64,000 nucleotides of DNA from Avena insularis. Lineage: Eukaryota; Streptophyta; Magnoliopsida; Poales; Poaceae. The stretch spans positions 303,901,132-303,965,131 of the forward strand of contig CM042689.1 in the NCBI GenBank assembly GCA_023614405.1. The letters run 5' to 3'. This document shows positions 1 to 12,200 of this stretch, in pieces. The translations under genes and the position numbers were made by a program. How positions within the stretch are numbered: the first letter of the stretch is position 1; each line of letters starts with the position of its first letter. The notes beneath the pieces are model-generated. The model saw nothing but the letters and a program-made list of their open reading frames with translations. It had not been told where the DNA came from and made no database searches.

Positions 1-728
1 CTTTCATAGCTAGTTAATAGATCATTAGAGTTGGTTTTACTTTTGTAGCTAGTTAATAGATGTTCTGGTATAGTTAGTGCTGTTATCTGTAATATTATTT
101 GTAAATTTGCTCTGTTTCAATCAAAAGAGCTATATATTGTATCTGTTCTGATTAAATTATTAATTGTTTAAATACTGGGACAAGAGTGAAAATGAATACC
201 GACATGTGGGACAGTAGGCTTTGACAACTTGACCCATTTGACTAGTGGGACCGTCCAAACTAAAAAGGCTGAAAGTTGAATGGAAGTTCAATGTAAAAAG
301 GCCAAGGCCCAAAAAACAAAGAGTCAAAAATGTTGGGCGTGGCCCATGTAGATGACTAGAATGGATAGGAGAAAAAAATAAACAAGCCAGAATTGTTGGG
401 CTGAGCCCATGTAGAACCTAGAAATGGACGGGGCTAAATTTGCACTACGACGATTTTGTTTCGTCACAATTTTGCCATGTCGAACTGGCCACGTAGGATC
501 TGACGTGGCTAGGCTAGACTGCTAGTGACGATATTGGATCGTCATAGAGATTATGACGACCCAATATCGTCATAGATGTCTATGACGTTTATAGAAAACG
601 TCATTGTGTGCAATTACTGACGCTTAGTTTTTGACGATCTGTTTTTCGTCATAAGATCGTCATATTGTAGACAATGACGATTCAGTGACGAAAATGGAGG
701 GTCATGTATCAGCAGATTCCTTGTAGTG
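1..728. mobile_element. Terminal part of a CACTA (En/Spm-type) DNA transposon
   Basis: The segment ends at 728 in ...CCTTGTAGTG, which read from the other strand is CACTACAAGG, the usual terminus of grass CACTA elements. The satellite starts immediately after it, and the following TAG (729-731) would fit a 3 bp target duplication. From about 500 to 690 the sequence is full of TGACGA/TCGTCA motifs in both orientations, as expected for the subterminal transposase-binding repeats of this superfamily. No transposase ORF is visible here, and the other end lies left of the window. I see no gene in positions 1-480. Confidence 0.75.
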
Positions 729-3522
729 TAGGGTTTCGTCAGAAAAGGAGCGCCATAGGGCCGGGATGCCACGGGAACATGCGTGTGGCCCTAGCATACA
801 TGCACAAGGGTGGTGGATTGCTCCTAGATGGAAAACATAGCTCCCGGGTATGACCGTCCATGTTGCATGCGATAACACTTAGAGAAGTATGTTGGACATG
901 TAGGAGGAGACACCCAGCACGGGTCAAACGTAGATAAACGGGTGGAACCTTGCACCTATCGTTGCTTTTCCATGGATATATGACCTATACAAACATAAAC
1001 CACCAAAAAAGTGCATTGTTCAACCCTCGTATGGAGAATGCTATAGGGGTAGACCTGCGGGGCCCTCGGATTAGGGTTTCGTCAGAAAGGAGCGCCCGAG
1101 GGCCGGAATGCCACGGGAACATGCGTGTGGCACTAGCATACATGCAAAAGGGTGGTGGACTGCTCCTAGATGGAAAACCTAGCTCCCTGTGTGACCGTCC
1201 ATGTTGCATGCGATAACGCTTAGAGAAGTGTGCTGAACATGTAGGAGGAGACTCCCGCCGCAGGTCAAACGTAGGTAAACCGGTGGAACCCTGGGCCTAT
1301 CAATGGTCTTCCATGTAGATATGACCTAAAAAAACTTAAACCACCAAAAAAGTGCATTGGTCAACCCTCATACGGAGAATGCAACGGGGGTAGACTTACG
1401 GGGCCCTCAGATTAGGGTTTCGTCGGAAAAGGAGCGCACTAGGGCCGGGATGCCACATGAACATGCGTGTGGCCCTACCATAGATGCACAAGGCTGGTGG
1501 ATTGCTCCTAGATGGAAAACCTAGCTCCCGAGTATGACCGTCCATGTTGCATGCGATAACACTTAGAGAAGTGTGCTGGACATGTAGGAGGAGACTCCCG
1601 CCGCGGGTCAAACGTAGGTAAACCGGTGGAACCTTGGGCCTATCCTTGGTCTTCCATGTAGATATGACCTAAAAAAACCTAAACCACCAAACAGTGCATT
1701 GGTCAACCCTCGTACGGAGAATGCTATGGGGGTAGACCTACGGGGCCCTCAGATTAGGGTTTCGTCAGAAAAGGAGCGCCCGGGGGCCGGGATGCCACAG
1801 GAACATGCGTGTGGCACTATAATACATGCACAAGGGTGATGGATTGATCCTAGATGGAAAACCTAGCTCCCGGGTGTGACCGTCAATGTTGCATGCGATA
1901 ACACTTAGAGAAGTGTGCTGGGCATATAGGAGGAGACACCCACCGCGGGTCAAACGTAGGTAAACCGGTGGAACCTTGGACCTATCCTTGGTTTTCCATG
2001 TATATATGACCTAAACAAACATAAACCACCAAAAAGTGCATTGTTCAACCCTCGTACGGACAATGCTATGGGGGTAGACCTGCATGCCCCTCGGATTAGG
2101 GTTTCGTCGGAAAAGGAGCGTCCGAGAGCCGGGATGCCACGGGAACATGCGTGTGGCCCTAGCATACATGCACAAGGGTGGTGTATTGCTCCTAGATGGA
2201 AAACCTAGCTCCCGGGTGCGACCGTCCACGTTGCATGCGATAACACTTAGAGAAGTGTGCTGAACATGTAGGAGGAGACTCCCGCCGCGGGTCAAACATA
2301 GGTAAACCGGTGAAACCTTGGGCCTATCCTTGGTTTTCCATGCAGATATAACCTAAACAAGCGTAAACAACAAAAAAGTGCATTGTTCAACCCTCGTACG
2401 GATAATGTGGTAGACCTGCGGGGCCCTCGGATTAGGGTTTCGTTAGAAAAGGAGCGCCATAGGGCCGGGATGCCACGGGAACATGCGTGCGGACCTAGCA
2501 TACATGCACACGGGTGGTGGATTGCTCCTAGATGGAAAACCTAGCTCCCGGGTATGACCGTCCATGTTGCATGCGATAACACTTAGAGAAGTGTGTTGGA
2601 CATGTAGGAGGAGACACCCTTCACGGGTCAAACATAGATAAACTAGTGGAACCTTGCGCCTATCCTTGCTTTTCCATGGATATATGACCTATACAAACAT
2701 AAACCACCAAAAAAGTGCATTGTTTAACCCTTGTACGGAGAATGCTATAGGGGTAGACCTACGGGGCCCTCGGATTAGGGATTCGTCAAAAAGGAGCGCC
2801 CGTGGGCCAGGATGCCACGGGAACATGCATGTGGCACTAGCATACATGCATAAGGTTGGTGGATTACTCAAATATGGAAAACCTAGCTCCCGGGTGTGAC
2901 CGCCCACGTTGCATGCGATAACACTTAGAGAAGTGTGCTGAACATGTAGGAGGATACTCCCGCCGCAGGTCAAACATAGGTAAACCAGTGGAACCCTGGG
3001 CCTATCCCTGGTATTCCATGTAGATATGACCTAAACAAACCTAAACCACCACAAAAGTGCATTGGTCAACCCTCATACGGATAATGCTACGGGCGTAGAC
3101 CTACGGGGCCCTTAGATTCGGGTTTCGTCGGAAAAGGAGCGCCCTAGGGCCGGGATGCCACGTGAACATGTGTGTGGCCCTAGCATAGATGCACAAGGCT
3201 GGTGGATTTATCATAGATGGAAAACCTAGCTCCCGAGTATGACCGTCCATGTTGCATGCGATAACACTTAGAGAAGTGTGCTGGACATGTAGGAGGAGAC
3301 ACCCACCACGGGTCAAATGTAGACAAACCGGTGGAACCTTGAGCCTATCCTTGGTTTTCCATGTAGATATGACCTAAAAAACATAAACCACCAAAAAAGT
3401 GCATTTTTCAACCCTCGTACGGAGAATGCTACAGGGGTAGACTTGCGGGGCCCTCGGATTAGGGTTTCGTCAGAAAAGAAGCGCCCGAGGGATGGGATGC
3501 CACAGGAACATGCGTGTGGCAC
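729..3522. repeat. 342-bp tandem satellite, array segment 1
   Basis: About eight head-to-tail monomers. The landmark GGATTAGGGTTTC recurs with its GGG at 731, 1074, 1415, 1757, 2099 and 2435, giving steps of 343, 341, 342, 342 and 336 bp. Other landmarks in every monomer are a CATGTAGGAGGAGAC block, TATGACCTAAACAAAC, TCAACCCTCGTACGGAGAATGC and GCATACATGCACAAGG. I do not recognise the family: it does not look like the Afa/pAs1 or pSc119.2 grass satellites as I know them. The segment is cut at 3522 by an LTR element that duplicated GGCAC. Confidence 0.92.
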
Positions 3523-6500
3523 TATAGAGGTCCCAACCTGATAAGGTAGAGATACCTGTGTTTACAATGCTAGTCCTTGGATCAATAGCTAGCATCCACA
3601 GTTTAAGATGTAATATCAAGAAACAAAGGTCATATTACAACTTATAACCAGGAATAAAATAAGTCATTACATCTTACATAGATCATATGGTTATCTCATT
3701 ACAATGGAGCAGAAATAACTATATAGCATGGAGTCCTTCATCTTCATATTCCACAGGCAATCATGTTGGTTGTAGACTTGTAATCCCTACTCAACACACT
3801 TCACTAACATGAAACAAACTTGCAACATAATAAGTTACAGCCACAAGGGTCAATACATTTGAATTGTATTGGCAAGTGATACTATGATAGAATAGTGGTA
3901 TCTAACATCTATATTAATTTGGATAAGTGTAGCTTAGGCTTGCTTTGCTCAAAATAATGTTTTCCTTATTAGTTGAAAACACTAAGTTTTTGTTTGTCAA
4001 AATCACCCAAGGAACTACCAATAGAAATTGGTGAACCTTTAACCCTTGTTCAACCACAAGTTTTTAACTTAGATATTGGGATGAGGAGATCCTTGATAGC
4101 TTCAATGTCTTGATGCTCAAATTGTCCTTTGCCGGGGACACGGCTAAGTACTTAGGTTTTACTCTCGAGAGAGGTGGTGCACTTTCCCCACAAGACTCGA
4201 CATGCATCGAGACAAGATCTTTCAGAAGCCTTCCCTTAGACCAAATGGACGCGTTCCATCCTATCACCCTACCACCTTCTGTCCATCTGGCTAAGTTATG
4301 ATCAAGGCAGATCCCATATTGCCATGTGGCTGCACTAGAAGCTTCTCAACACTTTAACATCTCAAATCTATTTCTTCCTAGGTGGCTTTCCACAAGTGTG
4401 ACATACAAGGTAGCCATCAATCTGGGCCTTGTGTAACCACTCAACACAAACCATTCTCGCCAGTCCACCCAGGTGATTCATTCACATAGTTGTTTTATTT
4501 AGCAAAAACACAGGTCATAGACTTAGAAATATTTCCATAACAAGAATATTCCACCCTTGTTTTCTACTAGCTAGGCTAAGCATGATAACAAGGAAAGTTT
4601 CCTAACTTAGGATAATTCTACTAAGACAATATCTACTAGGATTTCCCAAGGCATAACATATATATACTTATTAAAAATTCTATGCAAGTCCTACTCAAAA
4701 TATCACTAATGCATAGTCAAAATAATAGGACAAAATATATGAAGAACCACTTGACTTTTTAGTAGAGAAACTAGGTTCACTCCTTGATCTTGCAATTGTC
4801 ACACTCTTCAAAGTTCACTACAAATCAATCAAAGAAATGCATGCAAGCATGCAAAGGTTGTTTTATTTGGAGAAGTGGTTTCTAATAAGGCTATAAACAT
4901 TTTAAAACACCTACTGGTCATTTATAAATGTGGCAAAATCATTTGAAAAAGTGAAAGTAACCTTTTTAAATCATTTTTGTTTTGCTAGAAATGCTTTTAT
5001 CCAAAGGAATAATTTTCTAGTGTTAGCCAAATATGTTTTTAAACAAAAATGTTAGTGTTTATGGTTAGAGTGTCTTAAAACAAATCCATTTGCAAAAGGT
5101 TTCACTCAAAAATCATTTTTAAATCATAGCAACATTTTTGTTTAACTAGAAATGCTTTTATTCAAAGGAATAATTCCTTGTGTTATCCAATTCATTTATA
5201 AATCCAAATGTTAGTGTTTAGGGTCAGAAAGTTCAAAACAAACCATTTGCAAAAGGTTTTACCCAAAAATCATTTTTAAAACAATTTTTATATCCAAAAT
5301 AGTCCTAATAATGTTTCTGCAAAAACACCTAATTTTCCAGAAGAAAAATACTAAACTAAGGCCATGGTTGCAAATTTTGCATTTTTTAGAATCCATTAAT
5401 ATAAAGAATCACTAATAGATCAAACCTGGTTTTTAAAACAGGAGCTAGGCCAAGCGTCATGTTCTTATTGGCCTGTACCGATTCGGCAGGACTGCACGAT
5501 GTGGATCGTTGGATTTAAATGGATCTGTGTGGCTTAGATTGAACATACCGTTTTGATTAAATGATTCTATCACTACCACTGGATCTACATCTAACGACTC
5601 AGAGAGCATCGACCAGAGTCTGGCGGCGCTTGGCGACGATGAGCGGCGGTGATGCTCGGGTGGTGGCGTTCCAGCAAAAATAGGAAGCGAGGAAGAGGAT
5701 GAGGTGGCTCACCAGGTTCGCAGGTTCGCAGTGAAGCTCAAGGTTGTATTCGTGGGAAAAGGGGCGCACGGGGACAACACGAATTGCTCACCGGAGATGC
5801 TCCTAGTGTCGGCATGTTCGGACGTCGTCGGAGGCGAGCATCTGAGATGTAAGCAAGCAAGGTAATGTGTTCGGAAGATGCACAAGGGTTCGAGGATTGC
5901 GAGGATACTCACCAGAGAGCAAGGGGCGCACGAGGTCATCGACTATGATTCACCGGAGTCGAGGTAGACAGCGGTGACGCTTAGATGCTTGACCGAGGCG
6001 AGGTTCTGGGGCACGCGCAGCCAAGTGGGAGGTGCTGGCAGATGCGCACGATGTTGGCGAGCAGGCTCGTGTGATCCAGGAGGCTAGGGGGTGTCTGGGA
6101 TCGTCGGAATTGGCGCCGGAGGATCGTCGGAGCAGTGGCGTTGTGAGCAACAATTAGAGCAGCCTAGGGGCTCTCGTGGGGTGGTTACTGGGGGAAAGAG
6201 AGAGGAGAGGTGGGCATGTAATCGAGCTTGGTCGCTGGGAGGAATTAGTGCGGCGTTAACGCGAAATCATGTCGAGGAATCAACGCAGGAAACGGCAGCA
6301 AGGGGACAGGGGAACGAGTCTCGCGCTAGAGAAGATGATGCCTGTGTGGCAGTGGGTCCCGAGCGTCAGCGAGGTGAGGGGGTACGCCGCGCGAGTGAGA
6401 AAAGAACGGCAGAGAGAGGGGAGATGACGGGTGGGCTGTAGTTGGGCCTGCTGGGCTGGAAGCTTGGTAGGGTTAGATGGGTCGATTTGTTTTCATTTTG

Positions 6501-7599
6501 TTTCTTTGTTTCTTTTTCTTTTTCCAATTTCTGTTTTTATTTGAAACATTTGATTCAAGTTTCATTTGAATTCAAATTCTTGCCAAACCTTGTCAGTAGG
6601 TTTAAACTATTTAATAATGTGTTTAAAGGTCCATTTTAGAATATTTCAAATATTCTCTTATGGATTAATATTTATTTAATTGAGGCTTTTGTCTTTATTC
6701 AAATAAAACTAAATATGGTTTAAACCCATATAAATTTTATTCAAATAATCATTTATTCTTTTTAAGTTAATTAGATAACCTTTAATCCATTTTGGCAATT
6801 TCAATTAATTTTCTCATGATTTAATTAATCATTTATATTAGGAATTTTGTCTTCATTCAAATAAAATTGAATATGGTTAAAAGCCCATATAATTTTATTT
6901 AAATAAACTTTATTCCTTTATTTTTATTTGGATTATCTTTATTCCATTTTCTTATGGATTTGGCCAAGATTTAAATTGTCTTTCCAATTATTTCTTATTT
7001 AATTATTTCTTTCTTATCTTATAAAATCCATATCTTTTTATTTGTAGCTCCAAAATTGGTGATTCCAATTTGTATAATTTTATTTAATATTTATTTATCT
7101 TTCTAAATTCCTTTAGGATTACTTTGCTCACAATTTGGTGGATTTTTGTTAAGATCTTTATTAGTCTTGGAAATTATTTCCTTTTATCTTATTAAATTCA
7201 TAAGTTTTTATCCATGTCTGCAAATTTAGTGAAACCAATTTCCATGGTTTTATAATATTTTTGTTTAGCATTTTTTATCATTTATAAATGTTTGTTGCCA
7301 AATTTTTATATGTAACAAATCCATAGTCTTAGAGAGATCTTTGGTTATGATTTCTTTCATTGGGGTTTAAGGTTTTGGTTTAATTTTTCCAAGTGTTTTA
7401 AATTCAATATTCTTTCCATGCATGCATGCATTTGACTTGGGAATATTTGTTTTTGTTTTCTTATTCAAATTTTTTCAAGTAGGGTTTTGATGTTTCCATT
7501 TAGAAGTAAAAAGTTTCTTTCCACCCTAAATTTCAACAATTGTTTATTTTATTTATTTATTTTTCACATTTAAAAATTGGGATTTTTTTGGATGTGACA
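3523..7599 (-). repeat. Left LTR (3' LTR in element orientation)
   Basis: A 4,077 bp LTR that ends in ...GATGTGACA on the plus strand, so on the sense strand it starts TGTCACATC. Its outer plus-strand end is TATAGAGG where the other copy has TGTAGAGG, a single terminal substitution. Compared with the right LTR it lacks about 60 bp near 4830 and about 50 bp near 5407. A GC-rich block of about 1 kb (roughly 5460-6480) lies between AT-rich flanks. ORFs in it are not conserved as genes. Confidence 0.85.
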
Positions 7600-7693
7600 G
7601 ACTACCACCCTTAAAAGGGAGGTTACAAGTTGGCTTCAAGACAACTAGGGTTCTACCACCCTTAAAATATTTTTAACTAGATTACATCTTAGC

Positions 7694-8599
7694 TTACTTG
7701 GTATCTTGATGTAACTTCTCTAGATAGTTGTTTGCATAGTGCCCTTTGTTTCCACATTTGAAACATGTGATAGTGTTGATGTATCTCATAGGTTTTGTTG
7801 TCTTGTCTTCCTTCTTTTCTGGACAATGTGATGCATAATGGCCTAGCTCTTTGCATTTGTGGCACATCACTTGACTATTATCCTTCTTCTTTTTGGGTCT
7901 CTCCAAAGCTAGGAGTTCTCTTAGTTCATGCTCTTCATACTTCATCTCAAAGGTGGGAAAACTTCCTCGGTTCTTAGAACGATTCCTAGGATAACGTCCA
8001 TGTTTCCTCTTTTGTCCACCATAGTGGGTTACAATGTATGGAGGTGCATACTAAGATTTGACTTTGTCTTCATCATTCTTAGTGGAAATTGTTCCTTCAT
8101 GGAGGTTTCCAAAAACTTGATGTTTTCCATCTTGTTTTATCTGTTGAACTATAGGATATATGAGGCATTGGATAGGTACATGATTATTTCCTTCACATAG
8201 GAAACAAGAAACTTGAGATGTGGGGCATTGTCTAATTGGATATTTCTCTTCACAATTAGGGCATTGGTCCACATGTTCTTTATATGTGTTTTCTATGTCT
8301 CCACAGATTTTGCAAGCTTGAGTTCCTTCTATAATATCATCCTTGATATCATTTTTGTCACAATCTTCTTGGGAAAGATTGCTTCTCATTTTGATCATCT
8401 GATTGGTCATCCTTTGCAATAATTGGGATTGGGTTTCCAAGAATTTTTGCATAGCTGGGTCTAACTCAATGTTGTTGGCTAAAAACTGAGTTGTCACTTG
8501 ATTCAACTGGGCTTGGGTTGCTAGTAGTTATTCTCTCATGTGCATCTCTTGGTTGTTGTTGTCACCATCCTTGATGTTGGAGTCTCTTGGAGAAGTCAT
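7694..8599 (-). pseudogene. gag: Gag-like polyprotein remnant with CCHC zinc knuckles
   Basis: Reading minus from the ATG at 8599, one frame runs about 300 codons to 7694, broken by TAA at 8530-8528 and TAG at 8053-8051. Each could come from a glutamine codon by one C-to-T change. The N-terminal part is Gln-rich (LLATQAQLNQ, QSQLLQRM). Three C-X2-C-X4-H-X4-C motifs follow: CFLCEGNNHVPIQC (8206-8165), CHKCKELGHYASHC (7864-7823) and a third with the last Cys replaced by Tyr (CFKCGNKGHYANNY, 7765-7724). Knuckles of this type bind RNA in the retrotransposon nucleocapsid. No protease or RT follows, so the element depended on proteins supplied in trans. The lineage is uncertain; a Ty3-type gag is likely. 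Confidence 0.7.
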
Positions 8600-9258
8600 C
8601 TGTTTGGGTTGGATTGGGGATTAGATTAGGCAAAATATTTCTAGAGGAAAAGTTCTACTCACACACAACAAATCACACAAAGCAAAATGCAAGCAATCAC
8701 AATCGTGCATTCCACTCAAACAACAAGATTCAAGCAGATTTTTAGGCAACAAAATATTTTTGCTACACCACATAAGTTGATGTGATCAATAAACCAAACA
8801 CTAGTGTGGTGGTCCAACTATAAGGTTCACTTGAGATCATTCCATTCTTCTTAGTTGATACATCATGAACAACATCATGGTATCCTTGGAAGAATTCTTG
8901 CATTTTGGTCACAAAGCTCAAAGGTGATGATGGTTCCTCCTAAGTTGTGTTTCCTTAGTCTCCAAGTCTTGAGTAATATTTCTTGTCTCACTTGTAGTAC
9001 TTAGTGTTGTCCAAGTTGAAGTCCTTGGTGAAACTAAAGTTGATGTCGTTGGTGATGGTGAAGTCCTTGCTCATGTTGATGTTTTTGTCCATCAAGTTAA
9101 AAAAGAAGAGATGTAGAATCAAAACAAAATGTTGAGGAAAGAGTTTACAAGATTGTTTGTGAATAAGTTTTGAACAAATATAACTCCTATTTTTCTAAGG
9201 GGTTTTGTCCAATCCTAGGGTTACAATCCTACAGGCAACACAGTGCTCTAATACCATC
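8600..9258 (-). other. 5' leader and primer-binding site of the LARD-like element
   Basis: This untranslated stretch lies between the gag ATG and the right-hand LTR. On the minus strand, two bases after the LTR, TGGTATTAGAGC (9256-9245) differs by one base from the usual tRNA-iMet complement TGGTATCAGAGC. I see no ORF of note in the rest. Confidence 0.75.
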
Positions 9259-12200
9259 TGTAGAGGTCCCAACCTGATAAGGTAGAGATCCATGTGTTTA
9301 CAATGCTAGTCCCTGGATCAATAGCTAGCATCCACAGTTTAAGATGTAATATCCAGAAACAAAGGTCATATTACAACTTATAACCAGGAATAAAATAATT
9401 CATTACATCTTACATAGCTCATATGGCTATCTCATTACAATGGAGCAGAAATAACTATATAACATGGAGTCCTTCATCTTCATATGCCACAGGCAATCAT
9501 GTTGGTTGTAGACTTGTAATCCCTACTCAACGCACTTCACTAACATCAAACAAACCTGCAACATAATAAGTTACAGCCACAAGGGTCAATACATTTGAAT
9601 TGTATTGGCAAGTAATACTATGATAGAATAGTGGTATCTAACATCTATATTAATTTTTCTAAGTGTAGCTTAGGCTTGCTTTGCTCAAAATAAGGTTTTC
9701 CTTATTAGTTGAAAACACTAAGTTTTTGTTTGTCAAAATCACCCAAGGAACTACCAATAGAAATTGGTGAACCTTTAACCCTTGTTCAACCACAAGTTTT
9801 TAACTTAGAAATTGGGATGAGGAGATCCTTGATAGCTTCAATGTCTTGATGCTCAAATTGTCCATTGTCGGGGACACGGCTAAGTACTTAGGTTTTATTC
9901 TCTCGAGAGGTGGTGCACTTTCCCCACAAGACTCGACATGCATCGAGACAAGATCTTTCAGAAGCCTTCCCTTAGACCAAATGGACGTGTTCCATCCTAT
10001 CACCCTACCACCTTCTGTCCATCTGGCTAAGTTATTGCAACCTATATGATCAAGGCAGAGCCCATATTGCCATGTGTCTGCACTAGAAGCTTCTCAACAC
10101 TTTAACATCTCAAATCTCTTTGTTCCTGGCTGGCTTTCCACAAGTGTGACACACAAGGTAGCCATCAACCTAGTCCTTGTGTAACCACTCAACATAAACC
10201 ATTCTCGCCAGTCCACCCAGGTGATTCATTCACATAGTTGTTTTATTAAGCAAAAACACCGGTCATAGACTTAGAAATATTTCCATAGCATGAATTTTCC
10301 ACCCTTGTTTTCTACTAGCTAGGCTAAGCATGATAACAAGGCAAGTTTCCTAACTTAGGATAACTCTACTAAGACAATATCTACTAGGATTTCCCAAGGC
10401 ATAGAATATATACTTATTAAAAATTCTATGCAAGTCCTACTCAAAATATTGCATAGTCAAAATAATAGGACAAAATATATGAAGAACCACTTGCCTTTTT
10501 AGTAGATAAACTAGGTTCACTCCTTGATCTTGCAATTGTCACACTCTTCAAAGTTCACTACAAATCAATCAAGCAAAGCACAAATTCAAAACTAGCATTC
10601 AAACAATTCACCACATAAAATAATAAAAACAAAGAAATGCATGCAAGCATGCAAAGGTTGTTTTGTTTGTAAAAGTGGTTTCTGATAAGGCTATAAATTT
10701 TTTAAAACACCTACTGGTCATTTATAAATGTGGCAAAATCATTTGTAAACAAGTTAGTGAAAATAACCTTTTTAAATCATTTTTGTTTTGCTAGAAATGC
10801 TTTTATCCAAAGGAATAATTTTCTAGTGTTAGCCAAATATGTTTTTAAACACAAATGTTAGTGTTTATGGTCAGAGTGTTTTAAAACAAATCCATTTGCA
10901 AAAGGTTTCACTCAAAAATTATTTTTAAATCATAGCAACATTTTTGTTTTACTAGAAATGCTTTTATTCAAAGGAATAATTCCTTGTGTTAGCCAAATTC
11001 ATTTCTAAATCCCAATGTTAGTGTTTAGGGTCAGAGAGTTCAAAACAAACCATTTGCAAAATATTTTACCCAAAAATCATTATTAAAACATTTTTTATAT
11101 CCAAAATAATCCTAATAATGTTTCTGCAAAAACATCTAATTTTCCAGAAGCAAAATACTAAACTAAGGCCATGGTTGCGAAGTTTGCATTTTTATGAATC
11201 CATTGATATAAATTTTGTAATTTTTGGCCAAACAAAACAAAAGTTATAGATTTTACAAAATCAAATCACTAATAGATCAAATCTGGTTTTTAAAACAGCA
11301 GATAGGCCATGCATCATGTTCTTATTGGCCTGTAAAAATTCGACAGGATCGCGCGATGTGGAGCGTTGGATTTAAATGGATCTGTATGAATCAGATTGAA
11401 CATAGGTTTCAATTAAATGATTCTATCACTACCAGTGGATCTACATCTAATGGCTCAGAGAGCATCGACCAGAGTCTGGGGGCGCTTAGCGACGGTGAGC
11501 GGCAGCAACGCTCGGGTGGTGGCATTCCGGCGAAAATAGGAAGGGAGTAAGAGGATGCGGTGGCTCACCAGGTTCGCAGGGTCGCAGTGAAGCTCAAGGT
11601 TGTCTTCGTGGGCGAAAGGGCGCACATGGACGACGAGAATTGCTCACCGGGGATGCTCCTGGCGTCGACACGTTCGGGCATTGTTGGAGGCGAGAATCTG
11701 AGACACAAGCGAGCAAGTTAATGTGTCACGAAGATGCGCAAGGGTTCGAGGATTGCGAGGATACTCACCAGAGAGCAAGGGGCGCACGAGGTCGTCGACT
11801 ATGGTTCACCGGAGTCGAGGCAGACAGCGGCGGCGCTCAGATGCTTGACCGAGGCGAGGTTCTAGGGCACGCGCGGCCAACTGGGAGATGCTGGCAGATG
11901 CGCACGATGTTGGCAAGATGGATCGTGTGATCCAGGAGGCTAGGGGGTGTCTGGGCTCGCCGGAATTGGCGCCGGAGGATCGTCGGAGCAGTGGCATCGT
12001 GAGCAACAATTAGAGCAGGCTAGGGGCTCTCGTGGGGTGGTTACTGGGGGAAAGAGAGAGGAGAGGTGGGTGTTTAATCGAGCTTGGTCGCTGGGAGGAA
12101 TTAGTGCGGCATTAACGCGAATTCACATCGAGGAATCAACACAGGAAATGACAGCGAGGGGAGAGGGGAACGGGTCTCGCGCTGGAGAAGATAATGCGTG

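Noticed and set aside
729..3522. A CRISPR-like direct repeat array
   Set aside because: The repeat is a contiguous 342 bp satellite without unique spacers in a plant genome.
6091..6639. Plus-strand ORFs in the GC-rich part of the long LTR (also 11947-12492)
   Set aside because: The two LTR copies differ in frame and stops, the ORFs are antisense to the element, and no domain is visible.
9245..9256. A tRNA gene at the iMet-like sequence (also 35859-35872)
   Set aside because: It is only the short complement of the tRNA 3' end next to an LTR, which is a primer-binding site; no cloverleaf is present.
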